Positions 16,701 through 26,800 of a DNA stretch of 56,125 nucleotides are shown here, one piece after another. The translations under genes and the position numbers were made by a program. The stretch's first letter is position 1. Every line of letters begins with the position of its first letter. The stretch covers positions 1 to 56,125 of the IMG/VR virus record IMGVR_UViG_3300020463_000027, one strand, 5' to 3'. The notes beneath the pieces are model-generated. The model was not told where the DNA came from, made no database searches, and saw nothing but the letters and a program-made list of their open reading frames with translations. Origin of the DNA: a virus.

Positions 16701-18875
16701 GGAATGACTGCTACATCAGTCATTAATGAAATTAGTGATGCTGGAGTAACTTCTGTAGAATCTAATTATGCATCTCTAAACATGGGAGAAAGTTTTGATC
16801 TTGCTGAAATTACTTTAGAGAGAGATTTAACTCCTGATGAGATAGAGGTATTCTCTATTGGTGGATCATTAGATCCAGAAAGAGATTTTCTAGAAATATT
16901 TACAAATAGACCTACTATTGCGAGTGAGGTTCAAGTATTTGATACTCATCAGCATAATGCTACTGTTGTATCTGCAGAGGTTCAAGATATTGTATCTCTC
17001 AATTCTATTTCTACTGTTTCTAAGGTAATCACAGCAACTACACAAATTGATATTCCTAACAATGCAATATCAAATATTAACTTCTTTGAGAATGCTGCAT
17101 TATTGGATCTTGACTTCTTTATTGGTGATGTTATTGCTTATATTGCTGACACTTCTAAGTTTGCTCCTATGGGTAAATTGATGATTGGTGATGAGATTGT
17201 ATATTATGAAAAGAAACTTAATGATAGATTCTACCAAATTATTAGAGGATATCAAGGAACAACAGAAAAAGATTGGGTTGCTGGAACATACCTCAGACAA
17301 ATTGAAGATGTAACAGTTATAGCTGCTGGATTACTACAGATTCAGTCTGAGAGTGATGTAAGCATGGTTAGTGCTTCTGCAGGGATTTCTGCATTAGAAA
17401 GAGTTGCACAAAGACAAATTGTTTCTGGTGATTTCTCTATAGCACAGAGAGAAACTCAAGTCACACTCATACCGCCTCCAACTGGTGCTATTGATCAATA
17501 TCAAGAAACAGTATTCTTAGTTGACCCAATTCCAACTAGATCTGGTAATACTACAGGTGGACATGATGGATCTGTAGATTTGATTGAAATTAATGGTGGA
17601 TATCATGTGGCAAGAAGATTGTCTACAGAAGTATTAATTGTTAACTCTGTATTTGGAAGAGACATACAGTATCAAGGAAATTATGTTGCTACAAACGTAG
17701 GTCATAATATAAGTCATTTTGATGGTATGTTTGAAGATGGATTTTCTGATGTTTCTGGAATTTCTATTGGTGATGTAGGTAGATACTTTGCTGATCTTAC
17801 AATAGGTGATTTCTCACGAAGAGGAGATTCTAGTTATCTTCTTTCTGGAACTAAGTTTAACTTAGCACCTCCATCAATACAAAATCCCGCACAAATTAGT
17901 CAGACTAGTGCAACTCCAATGCCATCTACAATTCAAGTTGCAACTACTACAGGATTCCCTGACTCAGGATATATTTTCCATAATACAAATGGAGTAATAG
18001 ATACTCAAGGTTATACATGGAATCAATACACATATGTTGATGGTATTCAAGATCTAGAAACTACTGCTGAGAAAAAGTTTGGAGCTAGATCTGTATTCCT
18101 TGATGAGAATGCAGGTACTGGAAATAATGGTAGTAAACTTTCTGCTGCTATCGGCACTGAGTTTGGAACAGGAGATTTTACAATTGACTTCTGGGCTAAG
18201 AAAGAGGTGGTTAATCAGGGAAACTCTAGTGCAGGATTATTAAACTATAGCTCTAATTTGTTACAAGGTGCATCTTGGAAAGTTTCATCTGGTTTTGGAA
18301 ATTGGTTCTTACCTACTTTTGGTTTCTCAATTTATTTGAATAGTGTATGGAGTTTTAATTTAACTAGTATAGTATTCTGGAATGGTGCAGATGATTCATA
18401 TACCAACTGCGGAAACTTGAGTATAAACTGGACTCATTTTGCAATTGTTCGTTCAAGTGGAACTATTAAAGTTTTTGTTGATGGTGTACAGAAAGCATCT
18501 AAACCTAATACTCAAGATTACAGTGTATCTGGTGCAGCTGCTGCTGGCAATGCATGGGGAACAGGTGCAAATGCTATGTTAAATATTGGTGATAATAACA
18601 TATCTACTGGTTTAGATACCTTTAATGGTTACATAGATGAAATTCACACAAGCAACATTGCTAGATATACATCTAATTTCACACCTCCTACTGTAAGGCA
18701 ACAACCTGATGCATATACCACATCATTTGATAATTTTGACTATCCCGTTGCATCTTATTCTGGTGTGATTAAGTACACTGGTAAAACTGCTAATACCTTT
18801 ACTGGTTGCACAGTACATAGTGGTAGTAATCAGATTGCGTCTGGATCTGAGATAATACCTACAACAATCGTATAA
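7740..18875 (+). CDS. Giant baseplate/tail protein in the gp7 position, 3711 aa
   Basis: At 11.1 kb this is the largest gene here, over three times T4 gp7 (1032 residues), which it replaces between gp6 and gp8. The first ~210 residues (PEFITSEYELFSKFIQKYYE and on) are the conserved cyanomyovirus N-terminus. Later parts include a YHYH domain (about 700-880; THSPIIGFAYDGNPIYG from 756), several G-x-GY-x-x-x-P beta repeats, two helical modules with DLRFGGN/LKLGGN (about 2030-2140 and 2310-2395) around a Gly/Ala/Thr-rich linker (about 2198-2245), and a LamG/concanavalin-like domain (about 3425-3650). The N-terminus probably anchors it in the wedge and the rest projects outward. The gp7 identity is by position, not by visible similarity. 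Confidence 0.8.
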   Translation: MPSVKTKRISTLIESQLPEFITSEYELFSKFIQKYYEQQEVQGGTLDIITNIEKYADIDYYEQNILRQFDTLGTSISTSDDTIVLEDATSFPEKNGYVRIDNEIIFYESRTGTTLSGAIRGVSGNTTLGDLYSSSEYTSTNAASHSSGTKVFNVSNLFLYSFIKSFENQYLGSFPEKYLKGEVDKRTLIKNIQKFYKAKGTSSSIEFIFNTIVAKDHTNKPEVYKPRDFTYKVSNADWVNVYAIKAKVVSGDVKSLVGKKIVQTETEEYGYADATVDNVYADGTSDGEQIYNIVLAPETVNGDFGVSTKTRLETTLTGTASTGDRVNVFSTIGWDKTGSILIGSETITFSSKTATQFIIDNRVAQNAVIHSVEESVYKPVTLVGSGVTLLTLGVVYNALPKEGQPFSDVGDKIQISNPGFETDDSKIVNIGTNQTRWIKSTFGAVNVPTLPSVVTSLDQVPTDVSGIFADDQYYYIASSSFPSHKILDGTAVNEEVLDQKLLKIIRKEATRTTETYPIPKTDIGIGLNGVPFYSYKDPESIRFGLLEEIRVDLRGTGYINPPFVLIDQVPNKARAVLAGQVIESIIVDTTDIFPRTPDITITSGRNAVVSAVVTGGKVTSLTIDNPGEFYSSPPLINIRDNAGRGRFAEYESIVNTDGQITGFNKIGEGNFYNQNTVIVDVIPIGNGATGTPLLKEWNYNRYKKLESNLDTENGCVFANYNNVLEYGYGYAANPKALRVSLNDNLSNSGTEPASKTHSPIIGFAYDGNPIYGAFGYQNPLDVSSSIIRMTSSYSINGSRSNGPSLTTYPIGSFVNDYTYTHKSGTLDQNNGRFCITPEFPKGTYAYFITIDSNQVPQYPYILGENFYSLPVDSNYNSNISQDDIPKKSKRLYEAGMPRNGEGFTATISDVKPGTVDAINVIDTSPNFSINSQIYLNNKGTEGSEAEAIVSSVKGKSVNYLESKQTKVVKLTTIQSAYLFADDTLSQPSSGASGTIVGTVRNDSTIVLRNVSGTFDNTGTFSAAIKTFDVLLDQRSSYTKGATLSLTDGINTPIATAEVLEGTSSQNVVQIKVLTGTWVVDDTYFIQSNDLFNTSGTRIVRLTSLSDGLEPFEVNQSVALIETAENHGLGIGDKITIDINPDDSTTTKTYYLRKRLYQEAILLAPSRKTNIDFTGVGRYEILNGGADYTSNTYTGVSLTGGSGSGATATIAVSGAGVVSNVTLENTGAGYARGDLLSVADEDLVRSGASQSTSRLTIYVGHSGLAAGGTSLVVDNANGFAEQDYVKIGDEILQITSITDSTFTVIRGQQSTSDVDHFDGQEVSLYQARYNFTSNFQIFSGANSGYIQSYDSTTQKIVIVYDYGTLLSNAQQVTLSSSFFDTSTPQRLVAVSSVSSSINKFEFSEDNSTFVPNPNIDLQEFYKYKFDTSHSSLTGTYFDISPSNNFNLVTIEKTASTILPGNAGAFTDVKFGYGYRAGNTYETKTGTDFTNFYYFDNKNIVNAGNAYFKIITDPLQSIRTVNYVTPNRFVYDIPSEPLWDGSGSISYTTTGQFAIGKINTADIINLGINYKKVPIIVGADPNESFRASATVLFDSAAGIITGVNITNEGSNYSNPKVVITNGDGVDASFNIVGREGKVFSITIENEGRGYTFAPEIIIVEGDVDAYVDSDSIGVPKSINIIRNGGAFHLDKTVASTFTSNYVLSVKPVSGSLPTFRRGEIVVQKINDVEVARARVSEWRDGSNLLKVENITGILRENVSITSIIRSEVTATVTHIFVTVFDEQISSFYDNLGFYQSDKGKLGVSNQKITDSFFYQDYSYVVKSKTSIEQWRDLIKSTTHPAGFKLFGQVDVEATASSEMPVEVPEASHFSVIQLWDPNKNRITVENSTYVITQSVQKVENQRIRKAFGTAATSEFNFNEVTAFEFTLNGSFDGYYDNDGKLQGTTSFQILKDGVAYTPASSKGLIVTLDGVLQEPDVAYTISGDSIIFSAPPLGDGTKAGSSYKGVKFYAKVFQFKDDQYNTKHLRKVRNIFQRGGTWIDAANQIERNVQFIINETVGYGKATYSSLDWSTKQDDYESNIRALLDAFQHDLRFGGNVKTFDYTSIFNSSSDYLYIQNNKTESIAIFEYANRLAKLAIRNWDFIDVGIAYIQGQKAVTVTSTKNLAIGLFVSSGKAFPDETKIVSIDSETQVTLNNAALANSGGGGGAPAGVTPITGTAAGGSSTNATNTAAVAPGNTFDVPPGSTFIVPTSFSGTDQAKFGWSALNNGMFYKAGELIEKNTTEIIQLALNATQTQYPNLGWGGGPGVAPYYPLQMRPLVEAYVYHLKLGGNSKIVDNAQLYYRDYDYPYGETLYYDASTLGLQGKGITGTVESTLYIMNQVKIACIQAMRNQLSVTDPNVLVDSNSPTCAEVESTLETYHSINVTILEEGRNLVEKTEQNNNKVGNWTNSRTYSNYNILGDPLIPAQECTTVISAMDSLHDNLSEIINENSVTKSLPDYIDGETTDFELYWDDNTEVNTEADENLFLSLNAVIQRPKFTENYPLSDAYFIDRTVIPNVIKFDVPPIWDQDLGAKTIGEPTAVEKVTGIGVGNYKRLTIDKDLVDGVRNGPFLILDVEDLTVQSIESEDNLYVFLDGVLQVNGKSYTVSGPNITFSTSIKPEMQIDMRYLYGRDVGQILNIYDFAPDTYYATGTFSFDTDATTKTNLLGYTWMGDALGAPIHLWQVRANGTYNVIGALSNASSSGNTVTFEIRGQNGSVESGLDLVFAPKGYYDRTFTIPDADISNEILNYNVDTDGRKLLKDDNAIWAGTSIGRTYKPPFVYLSKDDKIRVEGEEGFRKVKELPQTATSKDGRPSEQLSDDIFGAVSIETYTGITRGEGLSVVATVENGSVTKLTWNQRNYDPVTQPTAYQYFTPPVLKFIPNDSTGGGARANVLVSKGQVISVDLIDGGSGYTVAPKVVTTRRFDILTERDIGVSLINIGFQTNITTGGMTATSVINEISDAGVTSVESNYASLNMGESFDLAEITLERDLTPDEIEVFSIGGSLDPERDFLEIFTNRPTIASEVQVFDTHQHNATVVSAEVQDIVSLNSISTVSKVITATTQIDIPNNAISNINFFENAALLDLDFFIGDVIAYIADTSKFAPMGKLMIGDEIVYYEKKLNDRFYQIIRGYQGTTEKDWVAGTYLRQIEDVTVIAAGLLQIQSESDVSMVSASAGISALERVAQRQIVSGDFSIAQRETQVTLIPPPTGAIDQYQETVFLVDPIPTRSGNTTGGHDGSVDLIEINGGYHVARRLSTEVLIVNSVFGRDIQYQGNYVATNVGHNISHFDGMFEDGFSDVSGISIGDVGRYFADLTIGDFSRRGDSSYLLSGTKFNLAPPSIQNPAQISQTSATPMPSTIQVATTTGFPDSGYIFHNTNGVIDTQGYTWNQYTYVDGIQDLETTAEKKFGARSVFLDENAGTGNNGSKLSAAIGTEFGTGDFTIDFWAKKEVVNQGNSSAGLLNYSSNLLQGASWKVSSGFGNWFLPTFGFSIYLNSVWSFNLTSIVFWNGADDSYTNCGNLSINWTHFAIVRSSGTIKVFVDGVQKASKPNTQDYSVSGAAAAGNAWGTGANAMLNIGDNNISTGLDTFNGYIDEIHTSNIARYTSNFTPPTVRQQPDAYTTSFDNFDYPVASYSGVIKYTGKTANTFTGCTVHSGSNQIASGSEIIPTTIV
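18010..18690 (+). other. LamG/concanavalin-like domain in the giant protein
   Basis: The segment around residues 3425-3650 has the LamG-3 pattern: GARSVFLDENAGTGNNGS, TEFGTGDFTIDFWAKKE, INWTHFAIVRSSGTIKVFVDG, MLNIGDNN and GYIDEIHTSNIARYTSNFTP. Such domains are jelly-roll carbohydrate-binding modules, here at the C-terminal, probably surface-exposed end. Sugar binding is inferred. Confidence 0.75.
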
Positions 18876-18890
18876 ATAATCGTATAAATA
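18871..18890 (+). promoter_or_regulatory. Tandem pair of T4-type late promoters before gp8
   Basis: Two perfect TATAAATA boxes lie at 18871-18878 and 18883-18890, each inside a direct 12-base repeat ATCGTATAAATA. The first overlaps the stop codon of the giant gene. The gp8 ATG is at 18930, with a ribosome site AGGA just before it. Two adjacent consensus boxes at one gene are unusual. Confidence 0.75.
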
Positions 18891-18929
18891 ACTCAGGCAC
18901 ACTTTTAATTTACGTCGGAACAGGAAACA

Positions 18930-20744
18930 ATGGCTGCTATTATATCTGATAAGTTTAGGATTTTCAATGCTAAACAATTTCTAGAATCACTTTCTGAGGG
19001 TGCAACGGACACCAGTGCAGATAGATCTAGGATGTACTTCTTCGTGGGAAGACCACAACCGTGGAAAGCATATTTAGAAATTTACGCAAAAAATGCAACT
19101 GCATTTAGTGTAGGGGATGAGGTCTATGTAGGGACATATGGATCTACGAGTTTCCGTGCCACTATTTCTAAAGTTTATGACAGTGCCCTTTTATTAACCG
19201 ACGTCTTTGGAAGTGCTGGTGTTAACTCTGCTCCTGCTCTAGGTTCTTCTCTTAAAGGTAGAACTGGAGGTTCTGGAGGTTCTGACACAGGTGCCACAGC
19301 TAAATCTGGAATTTATCGTTATGCTACAGAGGATGTTCCACCTCTACCACTTGATAACCAAGATGAGAAAGTTGCTTTATATGACGAGCTTATTGCAGCT
19401 AAGCGTATTACTAGTTCTTTTGCAAGAACAGTTATCCGTCGTTACAACTGGGATCTAGTTGCTAACCCTAAGTATGATATGTGGAAACCTGGTTACTCTG
19501 CTACACCTGGTGGCGGTGGTCAAATAGGTAGACAGACAGCAACTGGTGCTACATCTATTGCAGATGCTAAGTTCTATGTAATGAACTCTGCATACGAAGT
19601 ATTCAAGTGTCTTTATAATGGAGAGAATCCATCTAACACAACTGGACAGAACGCAACAGAGGAACCAACCGTAGCTGGTGGTAACTATGATTCTGCAACT
19701 GGTATTTACACAGAGACAACTGGTGCAGGATACATCTGGAAGTATATGTACACTATTCCTACTGATGATGTTCTTAAGTTCTTATCATCAGATTTCATGC
19801 CAATCGTTCTTCCTGCTAACGCTTCTAGAACAACTGTTACTGGATTGGCAACTGATGGAGCAGTTGATGTTGCTCTTATTGAAGACGCTGGAAGTGGACT
19901 TCCTGCATCACAAACTCTATACACAAGTATTAAAGGTGACGGATCAAACGGTATTGTAAAATTTGTTACAAACGGTTCTGGTACTATCACATCTGCTGAG
20001 ATTCAAGCTCGTGGATCAGGTTACACATATGCTAACGTATTGTTTGCTAATGGTAATCTATTTTCTAATGCAGGACTATCATCTGCTGTAACAACTGGTG
20101 CATCTGCTGTTGGATCTATTAAACTAATTCTTCCACCAGAGGGTGGACATGGTTCTGATCATGAAACAGAACTTAATGGTAAGCGTGTTATGACAAATAT
20201 CCGTCTTACATATTCAGAAGGATCTGGAGACTTCCCTGTAGATAACGATTTCCGTCGTATTGGTATCATTGCTGATCCATTTAACTGGGGAACAACAACA
20301 TTCTCAACTGCTGACACTTTATCTGGATTGAAAGCAATTAAGATTACTGGTGCTAGTGCTGATTACACTGTTGATGAAAAAATACAACAGACTGTAACTG
20401 GTGGTACTGCATATGGTACAGTTGTATCATGGACATTAGATAGTGGTTCTACAACTGCTGGTGTTCTTAAGTATATCCAAACAAATGACCAACATACTGA
20501 CCAAGGTGTTGTTAGAGCATTTGAATCAAATGGTTCTAATGCAATTACTGGTGAAGAGTCAACTGCATCTGGTAATGTTTCAACAAGTTATGGTAGTGCA
20601 TTATTAGGAGTTACATTCTCTAGTGGTCTTGCTGCTCCAGAAGTTGAAAATAACTCAGGTGATGTTATCTATGTTGAAAACAGAAGACTAATTACTCGTG
20701 CACCTGATCAGATAGAAGATATCAAGTTAGTAATTGAATTCTAA
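18930..20744 (+). CDS. 8: Baseplate wedge subunit gp8
   Basis: The 604-residue protein begins like cyanophage gp8 (SDKFRIFNAKQFLESLSEGA, then RMYFFVGRPQPWK) and has the conserved FARTVIRRYNWD and TGAGYIWKYMYTIPTDD segments. T4 gp8 is 334 residues; cyanophage versions are longer because of a C-terminal beta-rich extension, here from about residue 300, with ARGSGYTYANV-type repeats. It ends with the typical ENRRLITRAPDQIEDIKLVI. gp8 dimers link the wedge parts of the baseplate. Ribosome site AGGAAACA precedes the ATG, and the tandem late promoter lies 40 bases upstream. Confidence 0.9.
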   Translation: MAAIISDKFRIFNAKQFLESLSEGATDTSADRSRMYFFVGRPQPWKAYLEIYAKNATAFSVGDEVYVGTYGSTSFRATISKVYDSALLLTDVFGSAGVNSAPALGSSLKGRTGGSGGSDTGATAKSGIYRYATEDVPPLPLDNQDEKVALYDELIAAKRITSSFARTVIRRYNWDLVANPKYDMWKPGYSATPGGGGQIGRQTATGATSIADAKFYVMNSAYEVFKCLYNGENPSNTTGQNATEEPTVAGGNYDSATGIYTETTGAGYIWKYMYTIPTDDVLKFLSSDFMPIVLPANASRTTVTGLATDGAVDVALIEDAGSGLPASQTLYTSIKGDGSNGIVKFVTNGSGTITSAEIQARGSGYTYANVLFANGNLFSNAGLSSAVTTGASAVGSIKLILPPEGGHGSDHETELNGKRVMTNIRLTYSEGSGDFPVDNDFRRIGIIADPFNWGTTTFSTADTLSGLKAIKITGASADYTVDEKIQQTVTGGTAYGTVVSWTLDSGSTTAGVLKYIQTNDQHTDQGVVRAFESNGSNAITGEESTASGNVSTSYGSALLGVTFSSGLAAPEVENNSGDVIYVENRRLITRAPDQIEDIKLVIEF

Positions 20745-20758
20745 TATTGGAAAACTTC

Positions 20759-20766
20759 GCTAAATA
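20759..20766 (+). promoter_or_regulatory. T4-type late promoter box
   Basis: GCTAAATA resembles the late box TATAAATA (two changes; CTAAATA is a recurring variant in this window). It lies 34 bases before the ATG of the DUF4815 gene and follows the gp8 stop. Confidence 0.45.
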
Positions 20767-20800
20767 ATATGACGAGAACTAGATATATTGGCGGAGTACA

Positions 20801-23800
20801 ATGCCTCAAAAGACGAATCTTAATGTAAGCCCATACTACGAAGATTTTGATGCGAATAAGAATTTTTATAAAATTCTATTTCGTCCAGGATTTTCTATAC
20901 AAGGCAGAGAATTAACACAAGTACAATCTATTCTTCAGAATCAGGTTGAAAGTTTTGGTAAATATGCTTTCAAACAGGGAGAGTTGGTAATACCTGGTGA
21001 AGTAGGATTAAATACAAAATTAGATTATGTAAAATTATCCTCAGTATCTGAGGTTGCAGTATCAGAAGGAAATGATATTGTTTACAAAAAATATGATATC
21101 TCTCAGTTGATTGGGCAACAACTACAGGGATTAACTTCTGGTGTTAAGGGTTCTATTCTTGCAACTAAGTTATCAACAGAAACATCTGCAGATACATTAT
21201 TTGTTAATTACATTAATAGTGGTTCGTCTAATACTGAGACTACTTTTAGACAAGGTGAGACTCTAGAAGTTATTGATGGTGTGAATACTCCTTTACTCGT
21301 TGTTGGTACTGATGGAAGTGTACTTCCCACTAGTATTTCTGTTACTAATCCTGATACTGGAGAAGTAACATCTTTAGAAAGTCCTGCAATGGGATTTGGT
21401 TCTGCTGTTAAAGTAGAAGAGGGTATATATTTTGTTAATGGATATTTTGTGAGGAATGAAGAAGAACTTTTAGTTATTGATGAGTATTACAACAAACCAT
21501 CTGCAAAAGTAGGTTTTGTAATTAAAGAAGAAATTGTAACTCCAGAAGAAGATGCATCTCTATATGATAATTCAATAGGTTCTGCAAACTATACTGCACC
21601 TGGTGCAAATAGATTAAAGATATCTCTTTCATTAAAAGAATTTGCACTTGGTGCGATTACTGATAAAAATTTCATACAACTCCTTACTGTATCTAGAGGA
21701 CTTGTACAGAGTAAAGTATCTACTACAGATTTTAGTGTATTAGAACAAACTCTTGCTCGTAGAACATTTGACGAGTCTGGTGATTATGTTGTAGAAAACT
21801 TTGATATTGATGTAAGAGAGTTAGCACAAAAAGATGGTAACAGAGGTATTTTTGGTGCTGATGAATTTGGATTATATAACGGATATACTGCTGGTGATGC
21901 ATCTAGAAAGATGATTGCTAGTATTGGACCTGGCAAGGCATATATTAAAGGTTATGAGATTGTCAATAAAGAGACTAAGTATCTTGAGATTAATAAAGCA
22001 AGAGAAAGTCTTTCTACTGACAATGTAACTTTAAAATCAAGAGGTCTGCCAACATATAATATTACTAATGTATACGGTAGTGTTCCTTTAAACAAAGAAG
22101 GATCTGATCTCACTGCATATCCAGACGTATTTTTGTACAACACATTTAATGATGGTTCTATTGGATTAAATAACACAGAGTTAAGTACAGATCACAGACA
22201 AACTATAGATAGAAGAGGAAAGACATTCTCATCTGATGATGGTGTTAAAACTATCACTATTCAAGTTTCAAGTGCTACAACATTAATTGGTGCAGTTACA
22301 GATACTACATTCCAAACACAATTTGGAACTTTATATTATATTAAAACTAGATCTGATGGCGGTTCACCTACAGCAATTGGTTCTTTCAAAACATTATCTT
22401 TTGCCACTACTAACAAACCACTTGTTAATTCATCAGAGTCTGTTCAGTATCTAGAAGTTACAATATTTGGTGCTAAAGATGAATTGGAACTATTGTTACT
22501 AGAGTATGATTTATCAGACGATGAATTTAAAAGAAAGATTTTTTTAACACAGAGTGCTGCACAAGCAAACTCTGGTGATGAGTTTGGATTTATTGTTGAT
22601 TACTCTGATACTATCACACCTGTAATTGGTAAATCAAAACCTAGTAATTTTACAGTAAAAGAACGAGGTAGTGGATTTAATCCAGATTCTGACGTAGTAT
22701 TATCAAAGGGACGTTTAGCAGCAGGAACAACTACTTACAATTCAACTTTTGGATATTCTTATTTTGATCCTCAGTTCTTTACTAAAATTATTTTACAGAA
22801 TACTCCTACAGGAACAAATGCATTTGATGAAGGTAGTTATGTATTTGGTATCAATAGTAAAGCGTATGGTGTTGTAGAGGGTTCATCAACTGGTAATTAT
22901 TCTACTGGTAAAATATTATTTGTAAAGACATTATCAGGTAAGTTTTTGTCAGGTGAGACAATACAAGATGAGGGAGGAAACACTGTAAGAATTGCACAAG
23001 ACAATACGATATCCCATTTTGTTGTTCAAAATAGGGGATTGGGATATGCAGATGGTGCTACTTTATTAATTAATGGACTGGAGTATGATAGTTCTAAAAT
23101 TTCATTATCTAGAACAAATGATGGAAAAATTTATAAGGCAGCAATAACAAATAGATCTGCTGTAAGTATTGAGTATGCTCAACCTCCTGCTATAACAGTT
23201 CAAAATCCAGCAAGTGCTGGTGCACCTAATGCAGCTGCATCTGTTGTACCTTGTTTATTCAGAAATACAGTCACTACATACACACCACAAAATGTTAAAT
23301 CTATTGGTTGTTCATATGGTGCTGGAAATGAGAATGTATTTACAGCAGACGTTGTTGTAGATAGTCAAAAGTATTCTGAAATTAAAACTGTAACTGACTA
23401 TACATTCTTTGGTGCAAAAGGATCTAACTTTATTGAATCTACAAGTTTCAGTGCAAATGCTTCTACTGTTGTACAACAAGGAGACTTAGTACAATTTTCT
23501 GATGATAGTAATAATCTTGTTAGAGCAGTTGTACAGTATGCAACAGAACAACAAGGATCATATAAATCTAGAATCTACTTAGATACAGCTTTACCAGGTG
23601 CAGTTACTAATGCTAGTATTGTAAGATTACGTCCAAAGGTGGACAATTCTACAAGTGGCACACTACTATACACAACTGGTAGTAAGCAAGTATCTCAAAT
23701 ATCTGCTGGTGGAGATGATACTAAGATTAAGTATTACTTCCGTAGAGATTTTGTAACTACAGCATCTAGTTCTGGTGGTACAATTACATTTGCTGCACAA

Positions 23801-26800
23801 TTACCGTTTGGTACTCAAAGATTTGCTGCATATCGTGAAGAGAACTTTATAATCACAATACTAGATCCTGGTGATGCACCTGATATTACAAAAGGTGATA
23901 TAATTTATGTTGAGTCTGATGATGTAGAAATTACTTCAGCTACCGATACTGCTAGTGGTTTAACATCTGGTAGTATTAGTTTACAATTACCATTAAATTA
24001 TTTTGGAACTATTGCAACTAATGGTGCTTTTCCTAAACTTAAGTTGACAGCAACACTAGAGGTATCTAATGCAAAACCAAGACTTAAGACTGCAATCAAG
24101 AACAAGAGAATTACAGTCACATCTGCTGGTGATCGCATAGTTCCATTAAGAGGAACTGATTACGATAGTGAGGCAGTAGAAATACTATCATATTCAGATG
24201 CTTACAAATTAAGATATGTATACGAAGGAACATCATCACAACCTCCTGAGATTGATACTGCTGGTAATCTAATTTCTGGTACTGATGTAACATCTAGATA
24301 TACATTTGATAATGGACAAAGAGATACAATATATGATGTTTCTAGAATAGTTTTGAAACCAGGTTTTGAAGAAACTACAGGTCAACTTGTTATTGCATTT
24401 GATTACTTTGAACATTCACAAGGTGACTTTGTTACTATAGACAGTTACTTACATGATGCTGGAGTTCCAGAAGATGAAATTCCAGACTTTAATTCTTCTG
24501 TATTAGGAATAGTAGAACTTAAAAATGTAATTGATTTTAGACCAAAAGTAGATAGCACTGCTATTATACCAGGTTTCTTGAACAAATCATTATTAGAAGT
24601 TACAGATAGTCCTTTTGCTGGTGCTGGTGCTGTAGTTTCTAGTACTCCTGCTCCTGATACAAACTTAGAATACACATTCTCATTCAGTCAGAAACAATAT
24701 CTAGATCGTATTGATGGAATATTTTTAGATAAGAAAGGTAAGTTTATAGTTAAAGAAGGTAACTCATCTCTTAACCCAACTAAACCAGATCCAATAGAAG
24801 ATGCAGTTCCATTATTCTATGCATACGTTCCTGCATTTACAAAGACAAGTAAAGATGTAAGACTTACTCCTGTAGATAATCGTCGTTATACAATGCGTGA
24901 CATTGGTAAGTTAGAAAAACGTATTGAAAGATTAGAATACTACACCACACTTAGTATACTAGAACAGCAAGCACTTAATATGCAAGTTAAGGATGAGATA
25001 GGTCTTGATAGATTTAAGTCTGGTTTCTTTGTTGATAATTTTGAGGCACATAAGGTTGGTAATCTTAGATCTCTTGATTATAAGTGTGCTGTAGATCCAC
25101 AACAATCAGTATTACGTCCACAATCTAAGGAAGATTCTATTCATCTTGTAGAAGTTAACACTAGAAATGATCAGAGAGCAGTTTCTGGATATAAGAAATC
25201 AGGACATATGATCACATTGCCATATCAATCATTATCTTTATTGGGAAATGACTTTGCTTCTTCTACATTAAATCCAAATCCATTTGTTGTATTACAATAT
25301 GTTGGTGATAGTCATGTATCTCCGTCAATAGATCAGTGGTATGATTCAAGTATAGAACCAGTTGTTGTAGATACAAATACAGATCTATTCAATATATTTT
25401 TAGCAAAGGAAAATGTAAAAGAAAGTTTCTCTAGTATTCATAACTCATTTATTGTAAACTGGGTGGGTGCTTCATCATCATTTACAAGTATCAATTCTTT
25501 AGGTGGTGTAAACTCACAGATTGCTAATACATCTGTACAAACTGCATCTGTTGGTAGTACATCCAACATCAGTCCACAGAATAATGAAGTTGGAAAAGGT
25601 GTACAAACTAAAACTGTTAATGGTAATTTAGTGTCAACATCATTATCACTATTTGCTAGGAGTGTTCCTATCAAATTTAATGTTGGTAGAATGAAACCAA
25701 ATACAAAAATTTATGTATTCTTGGAAGGTAGAGATATTAGTCGTTGGGTTAATCCTGATCTTAGATATACAGGTATCGCAGGAAACTCATTATCAGCATT
25801 TAACGGTACTGTAACAACTGATGAATATGGTAATGCTAGTGGTCTAATAGTTCTTCCATCTGGATATCCACCAGCTGAAAATGCTGTTTGGGGAGGAGAT
25901 ATTGATAGTTTATCTTATGACACAGATTCTGAGCAAATAACACTGACTACAGGAACTCTAACATTTAGATTTACATCCAGTTCTACTAATCAAGCAAAAG
26001 AAGAAGTAGATTCTTACACAGAAGTCAAGTATTATGCAACAGGTATTCTTCCACAGAATCCAGATAGTATCATCTCTACTAAACCAGCAATATTTAAATC
26101 AAATGAAGGTGTACAGTTAATAGAGAGTAATACTGATAATCCTGTAAGACCTAATCCTCTTGCACAAACATTCAAGGTTGAAAACTTTGATGGTGGTGTA
26201 TTTGTAACAGGATTAGATTTGTTCTTTAGTAAAAAGAGTACAAATATACCAATTAAAACTTACATTACAAATGTAAATGCTGAAAAACCAGGTAAGAGTA
26301 TCGTACCTGGTAGTGAAAAAACATTATCACCTAATACATTCATAAGATGTTTTGCTAGTGGTAATATGTCAATACTCAAAGGTGAGACTGTAACTGGTAA
26401 TTCTTCTGCTGCATCTGGTCCTATACTTCAAGTATTTGATAAGAACAATGTAGAATTAGTTGCTTCAGCAACTGGTAGATATAGTCTTACTAATGAGCAA
26501 GTATATACGGTTGTTATCAGTAATCATAATGGTAGATCTTTTACACCTAATGAAGGATTGACAATTCCATCTGTAACTCTTGCAAACGCAACTAATGGCA
26601 CAGATTTTATTTTAACAATTGCAAAAGATAGTGGTAAACTTTCTGATTTGAGAATTACAAATCCTGGTCTTAATTATGATAGTGCAATTCTAACAATAGA
26701 GAGTCCACAATTACCAGGTGGATCTACTGCTACAGCAAGTATAGAAGTTTCTGGTGGTCAGATTTATAATGCTGAGGTATCACTATCTGGATTTGGATAT

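Noticed and set aside
7740-18875. Possible sequencing fusion of several genes into one 11-kb frame
   Set aside because: The frame is open throughout with even codon usage and no internal ribosome site or promoter box, and other long single-frame tail genes flank it, so a genuine giant gene is more likely.
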